DNA from: Acidobacteriota bacterium
GTDB taxonomy: Bacteria; Acidobacteriota; Blastocatellia; Pyrinomonadales; Pyrinomonadaceae
NCBI GenBank assembly: GCA_003223935.1
Contig: QHXQ01000036.1
Coordinates: forward strand, 1 to 64,000
Direction of reading: 5' to 3'
DNA: 64,000 nt
The translations under genes were made by a program, and so were the position numbers. The notes under the pieces are model-generated. The model made no database searches and had not been told where the DNA came from. It saw only the letters and a program-made list of their open reading frames with translations. Shown here piece after piece: positions 18,503 through 26,953 of the stretch; position 1 is the first letter of the stretch, and each line of letters opens with the position of its first letter.

Positions 18503-18586
18503 AAACGATGAACGCTGCAACGATGCGCGATGAATGAAAGACATCGCCTTTTAGTTCATCGCGCATCGTTGCAGCGTTCATCGTTT
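18503..18586. repeat. Perfect 32-bp inverted repeat
   Basis: Bases 18503-18534 are the exact reverse complement of 18555-18586, separated by 20 bases. Each arm contains near-heptameric text (AACGATG, AACGCTG, AACGATG, CGCGATG). It directly follows the CHAT stop and would form a very stable RNA hairpin, probably terminating transcription. Confidence 0.85.
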
Positions 18587-18674
18587 GTTTATGCTAATAT
18601 CCAAGCGTTCCTGCTGAAAACTTTATAACGGGAAAGGGAGCGCCGATCTGCGAGGTCGGCGCGGGAAGTCTGTT

Positions 18675-19025
18675 ATGTCGCAAGCCTCGCCGCAGGAGAG
18701 CAGCTTCGTGGTAGTCAACGACCGGGCCGCGCTCGATGCGCTCATCGCGCGTTCGCACCGCGAGCCGGTCATTTTGTTCAAGCACAGTCTGACCTGCCCG
18801 ATCAGCGCCTACGCCTACCGGCAGTTGAAACAGATGGGCGCGGAGGTCGCGCTCGTCGTCGTGCAGCAGGCGCGCGACGTCTCGCGCGCGGTCGAGACGG
18901 TCACAGGCATCCGCCACGAATCGCCGCAAGCGATCATCCTGCGCAATGGTCAACCCGCTTGGTCGGCCTCGCACTACGAGATCACGGCCGCTGCGGTCAC
19001 GCAAGCGGCGCGCGTGAATGAATAG
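18675..19025 (+). CDS. ytxJ: YtxJ/BrxC-like monothiol redox protein
   Basis: A 116-residue thioredoxin-fold protein of the DUF2847/YtxJ family. The signature FKHSLTCPIS carries the single reactive Cys (TCPIS). In Firmicutes the homologue BrxC removes bacillithiol from proteins. The rest (VVVQQARDVSRAVETVTGIRHESPQAIIL) fits the family's C-terminal half, with the cis-Pro of SPQAI. No bacillithiol-synthesis genes are visible in this window, so the low-molecular-weight thiol partner is unknown. It begins a run of four small co-directional genes. Confidence 0.85.
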   Translation: MSQASPQESSFVVVNDRAALDALIARSHREPVILFKHSLTCPISAYAYRQLKQMGAEVALVVVQQARDVSRAVETVTGIRHESPQAIILRNGQPAWSASHYEITAAAVTQAARVNE

Positions 19026-19059
19026 TTGACGACGGACAACTGACCCTGATAAGCGTTTT

Positions 19060-19404
19060 ATGAGTTGGCAGCAACGCCGCGGCCCGGCCATTGAGCCGCG
19101 CGAGATCGAGCAGGAGTCGGACGCAGAAGTGCGCATCACTTGGGGCGACGGGCGCGTGTGTCACTATCGTGCGCCGGCGCTCCGGCGCGTCTGTCCGTGC
19201 GCGCAGTGCGTCAACGAGATGACGGGCGAGCGCATGCTGCGACCTGAAGCAGTCTCCGATGCGCTCACGATTGAGGACGTGCAACTCGTCGGGCGCTACG
19301 CGCTCAACTTTCGCTGGAGCGACGGCCATCAGACCGGCATCTACAGCTTCCGCCTCTTGCGCGAATTGTGTGAACAGCAGGGGCAAGTGACAAGTAGCGA
19401 GTGA
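19060..19404 (+). CDS. DUF971 (GBBH-like) domain protein
   Basis: A 114-residue protein with the DUF971 fold: EVRITWGDGRVCHY, the ALRRVCPCAQCVNE segment with four closely spaced cysteines, VQLVGRYALNFRWSDGHQTGIYSF and LLREL. The fold is shared with the N-terminus of gamma-butyrobetaine hydroxylase. Free-standing bacterial copies often lie near Mrp/ApbC iron-sulfur carriers, which are absent here. It is co-directional with the YtxJ gene (34-base gap) and the receiver gene, so a shared transcript is likely. The exact function is unknown. Confidence 0.85.
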   Translation: MSWQQRRGPAIEPREIEQESDAEVRITWGDGRVCHYRAPALRRVCPCAQCVNEMTGERMLRPEAVSDALTIEDVQLVGRYALNFRWSDGHQTGIYSFRLLRELCEQQGQVTSSE

Positions 19405-19441
19405 CAAGCTAAAGACTTGTTTCTGCTCGTCACTGCTTTTT

Positions 19442-19801
19442 ATGCCGAAGATTCTCATTGTCGAAGACGACGACGTGGCGCGCGAGTTGTTGTGTCAGAC
19501 GCTCGCGCGGCAAGGGTATGATGTGACGACGGCTGAGGACGGCGTGAAGGGTTATGAGTTGGCCTTGAGCCTGCGCCCCGATCTGATCATCACGGACATC
19601 TACATGCCTGCGGCCGACGGCGCGCATCTGCTCCGACACATACGCGACACAGAAGCGCTCGCCCAAACGCCCGTCATCGTCGTCACAGGCTACGGCACGG
19701 GCGGCGCGACGCTCGCGCTCTCGCAGGGCGCGAATGCTTTTGAGCCGAAGCCGATCCAGCCGGACAACTTGTTAGCGACGGTGCGCCGTCTGTTGGCATG
19801 A
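19442..19801 (+). CDS. Single-domain response regulator
   Basis: A 119-residue CheY-like receiver with no output domain. The acidic pair is Asp9/Asp10, the phospho-acceptor is Asp52 in IITDIYMP, Thr82 is in VVTGYG and Lys103 is in FEPKP. All conserved sites are intact, so it should be phosphorylated by some histidine kinase. None is adjacent; the nearest is at 23.6-25.4 kb. A short inverted repeat made of AGTGACA-like units lies just upstream at 19385-19438 and overlaps the end of the DUF971 gene. Confidence 0.92.
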   Translation: MPKILIVEDDDVARELLCQTLARQGYDVTTAEDGVKGYELALSLRPDLIITDIYMPAADGAHLLRHIRDTEALAQTPVIVVTGYGTGGATLALSQGANAFEPKPIQPDNLLATVRRLLA

Positions 19802-19859
19802 GCATCGGCCAGATGGGATAATGTCGGCACACCTAAACGACGCTGCCGAGTAGCCAACT

Positions 19860-20132
19860 ATGAACGAACGAGATTTCTTCGACGAACGACCAGAGACGAA
19901 ACGCGCGAACTATAGTTGTCCGCATTGCCGCGAGCGTGCCGAGTATGAGGTACGTTGGTTGCGGCGGACGAAGAAGCAGCAGTTGCCGCGCGGCGCGAGC
20001 GAGCAGGATCGCGCGCGCTTCCAGAAATCGCGCGACTACCTCGTGCGCGTGGACGACCTGCTCGTCTGCAAAAACACACGCTGCCGCAAACGGTTCGAGA
20101 TACCGAACTCGCAATCAGTGGTCTTCATCTGA
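19860..20132 (+). CDS. Small zinc-ribbon protein
   Basis: A 90-residue basic protein with two Cys pairs, YSCPHCRERAEY near the N-terminus and VCKNTRCRKRFE near the C-terminus. Together they form a plausible zinc ribbon split by a charged helical segment (KKQQLPRGASEQDRARFQ). The function is not known. Such proteins may bind nucleic acids or act in protein contacts. It follows the receiver gene in the same direction by 58 bases. Confidence 0.65.
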   Translation: MNERDFFDERPETKRANYSCPHCRERAEYEVRWLRRTKKQQLPRGASEQDRARFQKSRDYLVRVDDLLVCKNTRCRKRFEIPNSQSVVFI

Positions 20133-20196
20133 CTGCACGGCTTGAGCAAAAGATCAACGTTGTGGCGCACCACACTTATCCACAGGAGCAGACAAA

Positions 20197-20418
20197 ATGG
20201 ACGAACTCGTCAAACAGGTCGTGGAACGCACCGGCATCTCGGAAGCGCAGGCGCGCACGGCCGTTGATACAGTTGTCGGCTTTTTGAAACAGCGCCTGCC
20301 CGAACCGCTCGGCGGGCAATTAGATTCGCTGCTCGCTGGCGGCGCAGGCATCGCCGGCGACCTCGCAGGCAAAGCGGGCGACATGCTCGGCGGTATGTTC
20401 GGCAGTAAGAGTGAGTAG
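20197..20418 (+). CDS. Small helical protein, DUF2267/DUF937-like
   Basis: A 73-residue protein. The N-terminal helical half reads MDELVKQVVERTGISEAQA and continues TAVDTVVGFLKQRLPE, which resembles the repeat of small DUF2267/DUF937-like proteins. The C-terminal half is Gly/Ala/Leu-rich (LLAGGAGIAGDLAGKAGDML). An AGGAG ribosome-binding site lies at about 20185. The role is unknown. Similar proteins in other bacteria are often stress-induced. Confidence 0.65.
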   Translation: MDELVKQVVERTGISEAQARTAVDTVVGFLKQRLPEPLGGQLDSLLAGGAGIAGDLAGKAGDMLGGMFGSKSE

Positions 20419-20533
20419 TCCGACGCAAAACTATAGGCGCAGACGCAAAGGCACAACGTAGGAAGAGGTATCCCGCCTTATGCCTTCGTGTTTAATTGTC
20501 TCTGCGACTACTACTTTCACGAGACTTACGTAA

Positions 20534-21235
20534 TTATGATGACTCTGAAGCTGCATTTAATTCATCTGCTGCAGATTTTCTCGCACTCTCATTTAAAAAC
20601 AATTGGCCCGGTTTGCGAAAAATAATAGCCAACGTCCAATTGGAGGCAATCATTTGAAACGCGATAGCGCCTCCGACGAAAGCCCGAAAATTATCATCAT
20701 ATGTGTTTGTCAAACTATGGCTGCTTGAATAGATCAATGAAAAAATTAGAAGCACAGAAAAAGCCACTAATGTAGGCCTATCGTTTAAGGCAACGCTTGA
20801 TTGGAAATCTTGACTCACATCCGAATTATTACAATAGCGCGCCATGACCCAGTCAATAGTCGCAAGGCATATAACTGTAATTAGAATCGAAGATAGCTGA
20901 AGAGAACAGCTTTTCCCCCTTAGTGAAATCCACGTAGCATAAACAAGACCGGCAATCGAAAACAGTTCTAGCAAGACGACGACGCCAATGAGACTTTGCG
21001 GCCTTAATAGCAAAAACATCCTTGGGGGAAGGAAGAACCCAAGTATGTAAAAGAGCACATTAAAGAGAATTGTAGATACCAGTGCTGCAACTTCCCAATA
21101 AAGCCAGAAGTGCCATTGATATCCCCATCTTATAGCAATAAGTTCTCCTCCAAGGCCAACAATCAACACTAGGATGAAAATTACTATCCATAGCAAAAAA
21201 GCCCATTGCTTTTTCAATTCTGATAGTTTCAACAT
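20534..21235 (-). CDS. Hypothetical multipass membrane protein, AT-rich
   Basis: A 233-residue protein with about six hydrophobic helices (LLWIVIFILVLIVGLGG, AALVSTILFNVLFYILGFF, LIGVVVLLELFSIAGLVYA, SILITVICLATIDWV, LVAFSVLLIFSLIYS and AIAFQMIASNWTLAIIF). No family is recognised. The gene and its flanks (about 20.53-21.68 kb) are visibly richer in A and T than the neighbouring DNA and use different codons, which suggests horizontal acquisition. No transposase or integrase is seen beside it. The start ATG at 21235 is the first one before the hydrophobic part. Confidence 0.65.
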   Translation of the reverse strand: MLKLSELKKQWAFLLWIVIFILVLIVGLGGELIAIRWGYQWHFWLYWEVAALVSTILFNVLFYILGFFLPPRMFLLLRPQSLIGVVVLLELFSIAGLVYATWISLRGKSCSLQLSSILITVICLATIDWVMARYCNNSDVSQDFQSSVALNDRPTLVAFSVLLIFSLIYSSSHSLTNTYDDNFRAFVGGAIAFQMIASNWTLAIIFRKPGQLFLNESARKSAADELNAASESS

Positions 21236-21686
21236 CGCTCCACCTTCCTATCACGACACGAAAATGCGAAGAGCATTGGAATGCAGCCGACCCGCGTACT
21301 ACTTTCACAGGATTGTTAGATGAGCCTAGCAAGGCACCCAAAGAAGAGTGGGTGATAGAGCGCGCTAAGCATACTATTGCAGTCGCTGTGGGTCGCTTGC
21401 ATCTGGATTGACATTGACGCTGCGAAAACGCGCCAAGTATGAGATGTTAGTCCGAGTAAATCTCACACAGCCGGACGATCCCAGCTTAAGGCGGGCAAGT
21501 AATATTCCTAAATACCTAAAAAGTCAATAGTGATGTTACTGAACAGGTTGCTCTATTTTTCGAGAGCGCCTGAAAGACTGGGCAATGCTCAGTTATATCT
21601 TTGGTCTGATGCCACGCTTTCCTATTCCGCTAGGAAATGAGTAGCTTTCGGCGGGTTTACTAAGGATAGGTTATAAGAACTAGCAC
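21236..21686. other. AT-rich gap without a recognisable gene
   Basis: This 451-bp stretch shares the low-GC character of the preceding gene. It holds only short frames that look accidental. No hairpin terminator, tRNA end or attachment-site repeat was recognised. Confidence 0.4.
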
Positions 21687-23045
21687 TCAGATTGCATCAT
21701 AACGTTTGAGTTTCCGATACAGCGTTGAAAGATCAATGCCGAGGATGTTGGCGGCGCGCACTTTGTCTTGATTGACGGCGGCGAGCGTCTCCAAAATGTA
21801 GCGGCGTTCTACTTCGGCGAGTGTGGGGCGCAGGCCATCGGGGTCGCGCACGGGCAGCATGTCACCTGCTGAGTCGCGGATGCGCGGCGGCAGGCTGTCC
21901 GTGTCAATCCGCTCACCGCTCAGAGTGAACGCGCGTTCGATGGCGTTCTGTAGTTCGCGCACGTTGCCCGGCCAACTGTAGTTGATGAGCGCAGACAAGG
22001 CTTGGGGCGCGATAGGCTTCTCCGTCTGTCCCTGTTCGCGTGCGGTCTGTGTGATGAAGTGACGGACGAGGAGCGGGATGTCTTCGCGCCGCTCGCGCAA
22101 GGGCGGCAAGTGAATTTCGATTACGTTTAGGCGATAGAACAAGTCCTCACGAAAACGACCTGCGGCCACTTCCTTTTCGAGATCGCGATTCGTCGCACAG
22201 ATAATGCGCGCGTCAAACTCGACCGGCGCGGTTGCGCCGACCGGCGTCACTTCATGCTCCTGCACGGCGCGCAACAGACGCACCTGCATGGCCGCCGTAA
22301 TCTCGCCGATCTCATCTAAGAAAACCGTCCCGCCTTCGGCCGCGCGCAGCAAGCCGGGTTTGTTGGCGACCGCGCCGGTGAACGCGCCGCGTGTATGGCC
22401 GAAGAGTTCGGATTCAAGGAGCGTTTCGGGCAGCGCGCCGCAATTGATCGCGACAAATGGCCGGTCAGCGCGCGGGCTGTGATGATGAATCGCGCGCGCG
22501 ATCAACTCTTTGCCCGTGCCCGACTCGCCCTGAATCAAGATATGTGTGTTCGTCGCCGCGACCTTTTCGACGAGCCTGAACACAGACTGCAACGCTTCCG
22601 ACGTGCCGATGATCTCCGAGAAACTGTAACGGCGATCAAGCTCACGCCGCAGCGCGCGGTTCTCGCGAAACAGTTCGCGTTGGCGCAGAGCGTTCTTGAC
22701 CGACTGCAACAGGTCTTCGTTGACGAACGGCTTCGTGATGTAGTCGTAAGCGCCTTTGCGTAAAGCCGCGACCGCCGAGTCAACCGACGAGTAAGCAGTC
22801 ATCACAATGACGAGCGCCTCCGCATCAATGTCCTTGATGTGGTCGAGCAAGGCGAGGCCGTCCATGCCGGTCATGCGTATGTCGGTGAGCGTGACGGCGA
22901 CATCTTCGGCGGCGAAACGCTCCAAAGCCTCTTCCGCATTCGCCGCCACAGCGACGCGATAACCGGCCTCTTCGAGCAGTCCCGCCAGAATGGCACGCAT
23001 CAGGTCTTCGTCTTCGGCGATGAGAATTAACGGTGCTGTGTTCAT
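21687..23045 (-). CDS. NtrC-family sigma-54-dependent response regulator
   Basis: A 452-residue regulator with three domains. The receiver (about 1-120) has Asp55 in LTDIRM. The AAA+ sigma-54 activator (about 143-370) has Walker A GESGTGKE (173-180) and the sigma-54 contact loop GAFTGA (220-225). The C-terminal Fis-type HTH is AANILGIDLSTLYRKLKRY. All key residues are intact, so it should drive RpoN-dependent promoters when phosphorylated. The ATG at 23045 is preferred over a TTG five codons upstream. It is the third gene of an operon with a histidine kinase and an SRPBCC protein; the kinase is the obvious partner. Confidence 0.95.
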   Translation of the reverse strand: MNTAPLILIAEDEDLMRAILAGLLEEAGYRVAVAANAEEALERFAAEDVAVTLTDIRMTGMDGLALLDHIKDIDAEALVIVMTAYSSVDSAVAALRKGAYDYITKPFVNEDLLQSVKNALRQRELFRENRALRRELDRRYSFSEIIGTSEALQSVFRLVEKVAATNTHILIQGESGTGKELIARAIHHHSPRADRPFVAINCGALPETLLESELFGHTRGAFTGAVANKPGLLRAAEGGTVFLDEIGEITAAMQVRLLRAVQEHEVTPVGATAPVEFDARIICATNRDLEKEVAAGRFREDLFYRLNVIEIHLPPLRERREDIPLLVRHFITQTAREQGQTEKPIAPQALSALINYSWPGNVRELQNAIERAFTLSGERIDTDSLPPRIRDSAGDMLPVRDPDGLRPTLAEVERRYILETLAAVNQDKVRAANILGIDLSTLYRKLKRYDAI

Positions 23046-23056
23046 GTCTGTCTGGA

Positions 23057-23569
23057 TCAAGCTTCGGGCGCAAGCTCTATTGTATTCGATTTGCCCGCCA
23101 CCAACTGCTGAGCTTGCGGGTCGTCAGCTTTAACTTCGGCCATGCGTTTGAAATGTTCGTTGTGCCGGACGAGAAAACGTGTCATGTAATGATTCAGGAG
23201 CAGCGCGTCGGCCAGCCGGCCGAGCAGACCAAACGGCGCGGCAAAATCCACATCGTCAATCATCAATGTGCCGCCCCGTCGCGCTACGAAGCGATGCAGA
23301 TGTCGCCAGCGTTTGAATATGCCGCGCTGCATCTCGTCAACAAACATGTGCGGGCGGTCGTAAGCCACGATCTTGGAGGTCAAACGTTGGCGCACGAAGA
23401 AGTGAGTCGCTTCCCACGTCACCGTGTCGCCAAGTTTCATCTGGCCTGACGTGATGCTAGCGATGGCGCGCCCATGTCCGGCCTGCTCGTGCGCGGTCAC
23501 ATTCAGACAGAGGTCGAAGCAGACTTCGGCGGGCGCAGCGATGAAAGTTTCAAGATGAATCTGCGGCAT
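23057..23569 (-). CDS. SRPBCC-family ligand-binding protein
   Basis: A 170-residue START/Bet v 1-like protein. It opens with the standard IHLETFIAAPAEVCFDLCLN strand-helix. WEATHFFVRQRLTSKIVAYDRPHMFVDE follows in the beta sheet, and a C-terminal helix (LADALLLNHYMTRFLVRHNEHF) closes the pocket. Family members bind hydrophobic ligands. It sits between the histidine kinase (stop 9 bases upstream) and the NtrC regulator (start 11 bases downstream), so it is co-expressed with the two-component pair. It could be a ligand carrier or co-sensor, which is inference from position. The ATG is chosen over an overlapping TTG at 23581. Confidence 0.85.
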   Translation of the reverse strand: MPQIHLETFIAAPAEVCFDLCLNVTAHEQAGHGRAIASITSGQMKLGDTVTWEATHFFVRQRLTSKIVAYDRPHMFVDEMQRGIFKRWRHLHRFVARRGGTLMIDDVDFAAPFGLLGRLADALLLNHYMTRFLVRHNEHFKRMAEVKADDPQAQQLVAGKSNTIELAPEA

Positions 23570-23577
23570 GATGCTTC

Positions 23578-25359
23578 TCAATCGCTGCTAATCGTAATGG
23601 GCAGCGTGACGCGGGCGCACGTGCCGCGACTGTTGTTGGCGGCGAGTTCGATGCGCCCGCCGTGCGCGGTGACGATGCCATAGCAGACGGCGAGACCGAG
23701 ACCTGTGCCAGCGCCTGCGGGCTTGGTTGTGTAGAACGGATCGAAGACGTGCGCGCGATGCTCGGCGGCGATGCCGGGGCCTGTGTCGGCGATCTCGATC
23801 ACAAGCTCATCGGCGTTGTTGTCATGGCGCAAAGTGATGCGCAGGTCGCCGCCATCAGGCATGGCGTCGCGTGCGTTGAGCAACAGATTGAGCAAGACCT
23901 GTTGCATCTGATCAGCGTCGGCGGAGACGTGCGGCGCAGACTCGTCAAACTCAGTTGTGACGCGCAGACGTTTGAACGCTTTGTCGAAACTGGCGAGGCG
24001 CAGGCTCTGTTCAAGTGTGCGGCGTAGGTCAAGCGGCGCGCGGGCTGGCGGGCGTGCGCGGGCGAAGTCGGTCATGCCGCGAAGCACCTGTGTGATGCGC
24101 GCGATCTGCGTCTGAATGAGGCGCAACATCTCGCGCGCCTCCGCTGTTTGTTTGTCGGCTGCATCCGCACCGACGCGCGTCTGCAAGATTTGGATGAGCG
24201 AAGAGATCGAAGCGAGCGGGTTGTTGACTTCGTGCGCGACGCCTGCGGCGAGCGTGCCGGCGGCAGCCAGTTTTTCGGTGCGAATCAGTTGTTCGTTCAA
24301 GGCGCGCAAGGCTTCGATGTCTGCGGCCATCTTGCGGCTCATCGCGTTGAACGAATCGGCGAGCAATCCCACTTCGTCGTTGCTCTTGAGCGCGACCTGT
24401 GTGCCGTAGTCGCCGCCTGCGACGGCGACGGCCGCTTCGGTCAGGCGTCTAAGCGGGCGCGAGATGATGCGTATGACGAGCGCGACGAGCAGCAGGTTCG
24501 GCACGAGCGCCGTGATGACGCTGAAGACGAGATAGCGCCGCCAAGCTTCGACGGTCTGTCCCGCGCTGAAACTCCACCAGACGATTGGGATTTGCAAGAG
24601 CAGGAAACTCACGACGGCGACGACGGCAATCGAGAGCGCGACCTTGTAGGCGATAGGGAAGAGGCGAAACTGATCGAGCGCGGATTGGAGCGAGAAGAGT
24701 TTGAAGTTTGAGATGGCGTAAGCATAGACGAGCACGCCGGGCAGGACAAAGAGCGTGGCGAACGGGAGCAGCTTATAGCTGCCAGCGAGCGGCAAGGCGA
24801 TAGCGGCGAGCGTTGTCAGTGCGCCGGTCAAGACGAGCGCCCAGAGGATCGCGCCGAGTTGCTGGCCCCAAAGCTCGCGGCGATAGTTGCGATACTTGGC
24901 ATAGAGCAGACCGAAGCCATAAGCGAAAACAAGGTAGATGTAGAGACCGAAAGCGTAGGCGAGCGGCGTGAGTTTGAGGTTGAACTGGCCGTTGACGAAG
25001 CGTACGTCTTGCCACATCAAGCCGGCGAGCGTCGCCGTAACGAAGACCGCGCCGGGCGCAAAGAGGACGGCGGCGCGTGTGCGCGGCACTGCGCCGTTTT
25101 CGGGGAAGACCCAAGCGAAGACGACGAGCGAGTATTGCAACGCGAGTGCGATCACGAAACTCGCGCTGGCCCACCATTGGGCTGAGCCGTCGCGCGCGCT
25201 AAAACCCCAGAGCGCGATGTCTTTGACCGTCCAGAGCGCGAGGCAGAGGACGAAGGCCGTGAACGTCTGATGCGTCCGGTTGCGCGGCGACGCCACGAAG
25301 ACGTAGAAGCCGAGCAGCACGAGGAGGAATAGCACTAACAGGAGCAGGACGAGAAGCAT
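23578..25359 (-). CDS. Membrane sensor histidine kinase
   Basis: A 593-residue kinase. The first 300 residues contain about eight membrane helices with no large periplasmic domain, so the sensor is probably within the membrane. A HAMP-like linker follows (IISRPLRRLTEAAVAVAGGD). The HisKA domain has His376 in GVAHEVNNPLAS, and the ATPase domain has LLNARDAMPDGG, IADTGPGIA and GTGLGLAV. It heads an operon with the SRPBCC protein and the NtrC regulator. A heptamer-built hairpin lies between its start and the next upstream gene, isolating the operon. Confidence 0.94.
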   Translation of the reverse strand: MLLVLLLLVLFLLVLLGFYVFVASPRNRTHQTFTAFVLCLALWTVKDIALWGFSARDGSAQWWASASFVIALALQYSLVVFAWVFPENGAVPRTRAAVLFAPGAVFVTATLAGLMWQDVRFVNGQFNLKLTPLAYAFGLYIYLVFAYGFGLLYAKYRNYRRELWGQQLGAILWALVLTGALTTLAAIALPLAGSYKLLPFATLFVLPGVLVYAYAISNFKLFSLQSALDQFRLFPIAYKVALSIAVVAVVSFLLLQIPIVWWSFSAGQTVEAWRRYLVFSVITALVPNLLLVALVIRIISRPLRRLTEAAVAVAGGDYGTQVALKSNDEVGLLADSFNAMSRKMAADIEALRALNEQLIRTEKLAAAGTLAAGVAHEVNNPLASISSLIQILQTRVGADAADKQTAEAREMLRLIQTQIARITQVLRGMTDFARARPPARAPLDLRRTLEQSLRLASFDKAFKRLRVTTEFDESAPHVSADADQMQQVLLNLLLNARDAMPDGGDLRITLRHDNNADELVIEIADTGPGIAAEHRAHVFDPFYTTKPAGAGTGLGLAVCYGIVTAHGGRIELAANNSRGTCARVTLPITISSD

Positions 25360-25364
25360 AAGGA

Positions 25365-25428
25365 CAGTGAGCAGTGAGCAGTGAGCAGCAGAAATAAAAC
25401 TGCTTACTGCTTACCGCTCACTGCTTAC
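25365..25428. repeat. Hairpin built from 7-bp repeats (CAGTGAG type)
   Basis: The left arm is CAGTGAG three times in tandem plus CAG (25365-25388). The right arm is CTGCTTA, CTGCTTA, CCGCTCA, CTGCTTA (25400-25427), the reverse complement of related heptamers. The loop is about 11 bases. It lies between two co-directional minus-strand genes. Confidence 0.85.
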
Positions 25429-26153
25429 TAACCTAATCTCAATATCAACGTCGCGATGGTCAATGTCACGCCGCAGGCGACGGGCCAAAAGTGGCGCGCG
25501 TCAATCATACCACCGCGCGCGAGCCAGTGGTGCAACGGCGCGAACATGAGGAATGCGGGCAGGGCGACGGCCAGCGCGCAGAGTGCGCCGGGGATTGCGC
25601 CGAACCCGAAACAGACCGCGCCGCCGACTGCGCCAGTAGCCAGTCCCCAGAGCAGCGCTGCCCACATAGACTTGAGGCTAAGCACCGGCCATGAAGCGTG
25701 CGCGTCGGCGAATGTTTTTTGCCCAAGTCGCTGGCCCATGCGCCGCCCGACTAACGCGCAGAGCAGATTCATCGCTAGGCAAAAAGCGATGAGGATAAGG
25801 GAGTCAGCATCAAGTCCGTGACCGACGGTATAGAGGGCGCGGGCAAAGATAGCCGCTGGCGGCAGTGTGCCGAGCAGGAGACCGAAACGCGCGTATGCCT
25901 GTTCGGGCGTGAGCGGCCGGCGCATCCGCAACATCTCCTCTTCTTCATGCAGACTGCGAAAGCGGCGCTCGCGCTCGTCGTAAGCGGCGATGGCGGCTTC
26001 GTACCAACGCACGCGCGCTGTCTCTGCGGACGCGAAGTTTAGGGTGCCGCGCGGCTGTACGTTGTGCGCCATCGTTTGACTCGGCGTGCCGTTCAGGCAG
26101 TTGGCTGCGGCGTCGGGTGCGTAAGGTTTGTAGGCTGTGTTGATGGCTGACAT
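25428..26153 (-). CDS. Hypothetical membrane protein with N-terminal cytosolic part
   Basis: A 241-residue protein. The first 90 residues are polar (RVRWYEAAIAAYDERERRFR, with the acidic helix HEEEEMLRMR). Four or five hydrophobic helices follow, ending at ATLILRLG. The start ATG at 26153 has a strong GGAGGTG ribosome-binding site at good spacing and lies inside the end of the upstream gene, with a 61-base overlap in another frame. This suggests translational coupling. No family is recognised. Confidence 0.65.
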   Translation of the reverse strand: MSAINTAYKPYAPDAAANCLNGTPSQTMAHNVQPRGTLNFASAETARVRWYEAAIAAYDERERRFRSLHEEEEMLRMRRPLTPEQAYARFGLLLGTLPPAAIFARALYTVGHGLDADSLILIAFCLAMNLLCALVGRRMGQRLGQKTFADAHASWPVLSLKSMWAALLWGLATGAVGGAVCFGFGAIPGALCALAVALPAFLMFAPLHHWLARGGMIDARHFWPVACGVTLTIATLILRLG

Positions 26154-26953
26154 AAAGCACCTCCGATCTGTGCTGCGTTTGTGCGCGGTAGGGCTAAGAC
26201 TTCGTGCCGACGCGCCCACGCGCAGGCAGCGTCGAGCAGGCGCGCGACCGATGTGGCGGCCGCTCGGTCGTCCAAGAGCGAGAGCAGATCAGTCGCTTGC
26301 GCGAAGACGCGGATCACGAGCCAGTAGAGTTGCGCGAACGTCTCTGCGCCGGCCGCACGTGCGGGCAGATTGTGTTCGACTGTTTCGAGCAGTTCGGCGA
26401 GCGCGTGGATGAGATCGGTTCGTGCCTGTTCGTGATGTGCGTGTAGGCGTGCGCGGTTGCGCCGACGCACGCAGCGACCAGCGACGAGCAGGTCGTCGCC
26501 CTTGCGCCCGGCGACGCGATACAACTCAAGCTCGCGTTCCGTTGGCTCGGCCACACTTCTTTCCGTCGCAACTGCAAGCGCCAACCCGACGAAGCGTTCA
26601 ACTGAAGCGCGTGCGTCCGTCGCTGCTTGGCGCGCGCGTGCGCCGCGCAGGCTGTAAGCATCGTGCAGTAAGTCGTCGGTCTGATGCAGCGTGTTGACGA
26701 GCGCGCGCTCAGCCTTCGTGATGCGCGTCTCGTATGTGTGGCGCGCGTTGTCGGCACTGCGCTCTCGGCGGGCGCTGCGCTTCTGCTTGAGTAGGTGCGC
26801 CGACAGAGTGAGCGGCCAGAGAAGCGCGACGGCGGCGGCGCGCAGCAGTTGCGTGGCGTGGTGTGTGTGCGCCATGTGCTGGCGCATGAAGTAGGCGACG
26901 CCGACGGGCGCTGCGGCGGCGAGATAGACGGTGATGAATTCGCTCAGACGCAT
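26093..26953 (-). CDS. Hypothetical membrane-anchored helical protein
   Basis: A 286-residue protein, very rich in Ala and Arg. Two membrane helices lie near the N-terminus (FITVYLAAAAPVGVAYF and LLRAAAVALLWPLTLSAHLL). A long cytosolic helical region follows with basic and acidic heptad character (RITKAERALVNTLHQTDDLL and so on). The start is uncertain: the frame is open to 27028, and the Met at 26953 is chosen because it directly precedes the first hydrophobic helix. It overlaps the next gene by 61 bases. No known family is recognised; function unknown. Confidence 0.55.
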   Translation of the reverse strand: MRLSEFITVYLAAAAPVGVAYFMRQHMAHTHHATQLLRAAAVALLWPLTLSAHLLKQKRSARRERSADNARHTYETRITKAERALVNTLHQTDDLLHDAYSLRGARARQAATDARASVERFVGLALAVATERSVAEPTERELELYRVAGRKGDDLLVAGRCVRRRNRARLHAHHEQARTDLIHALAELLETVEHNLPARAAGAETFAQLYWLVIRVFAQATDLLSLLDDRAAATSVARLLDAACAWARRHEVLALPRTNAAQIGGALCQPSTQPTNLTHPTPQPTA

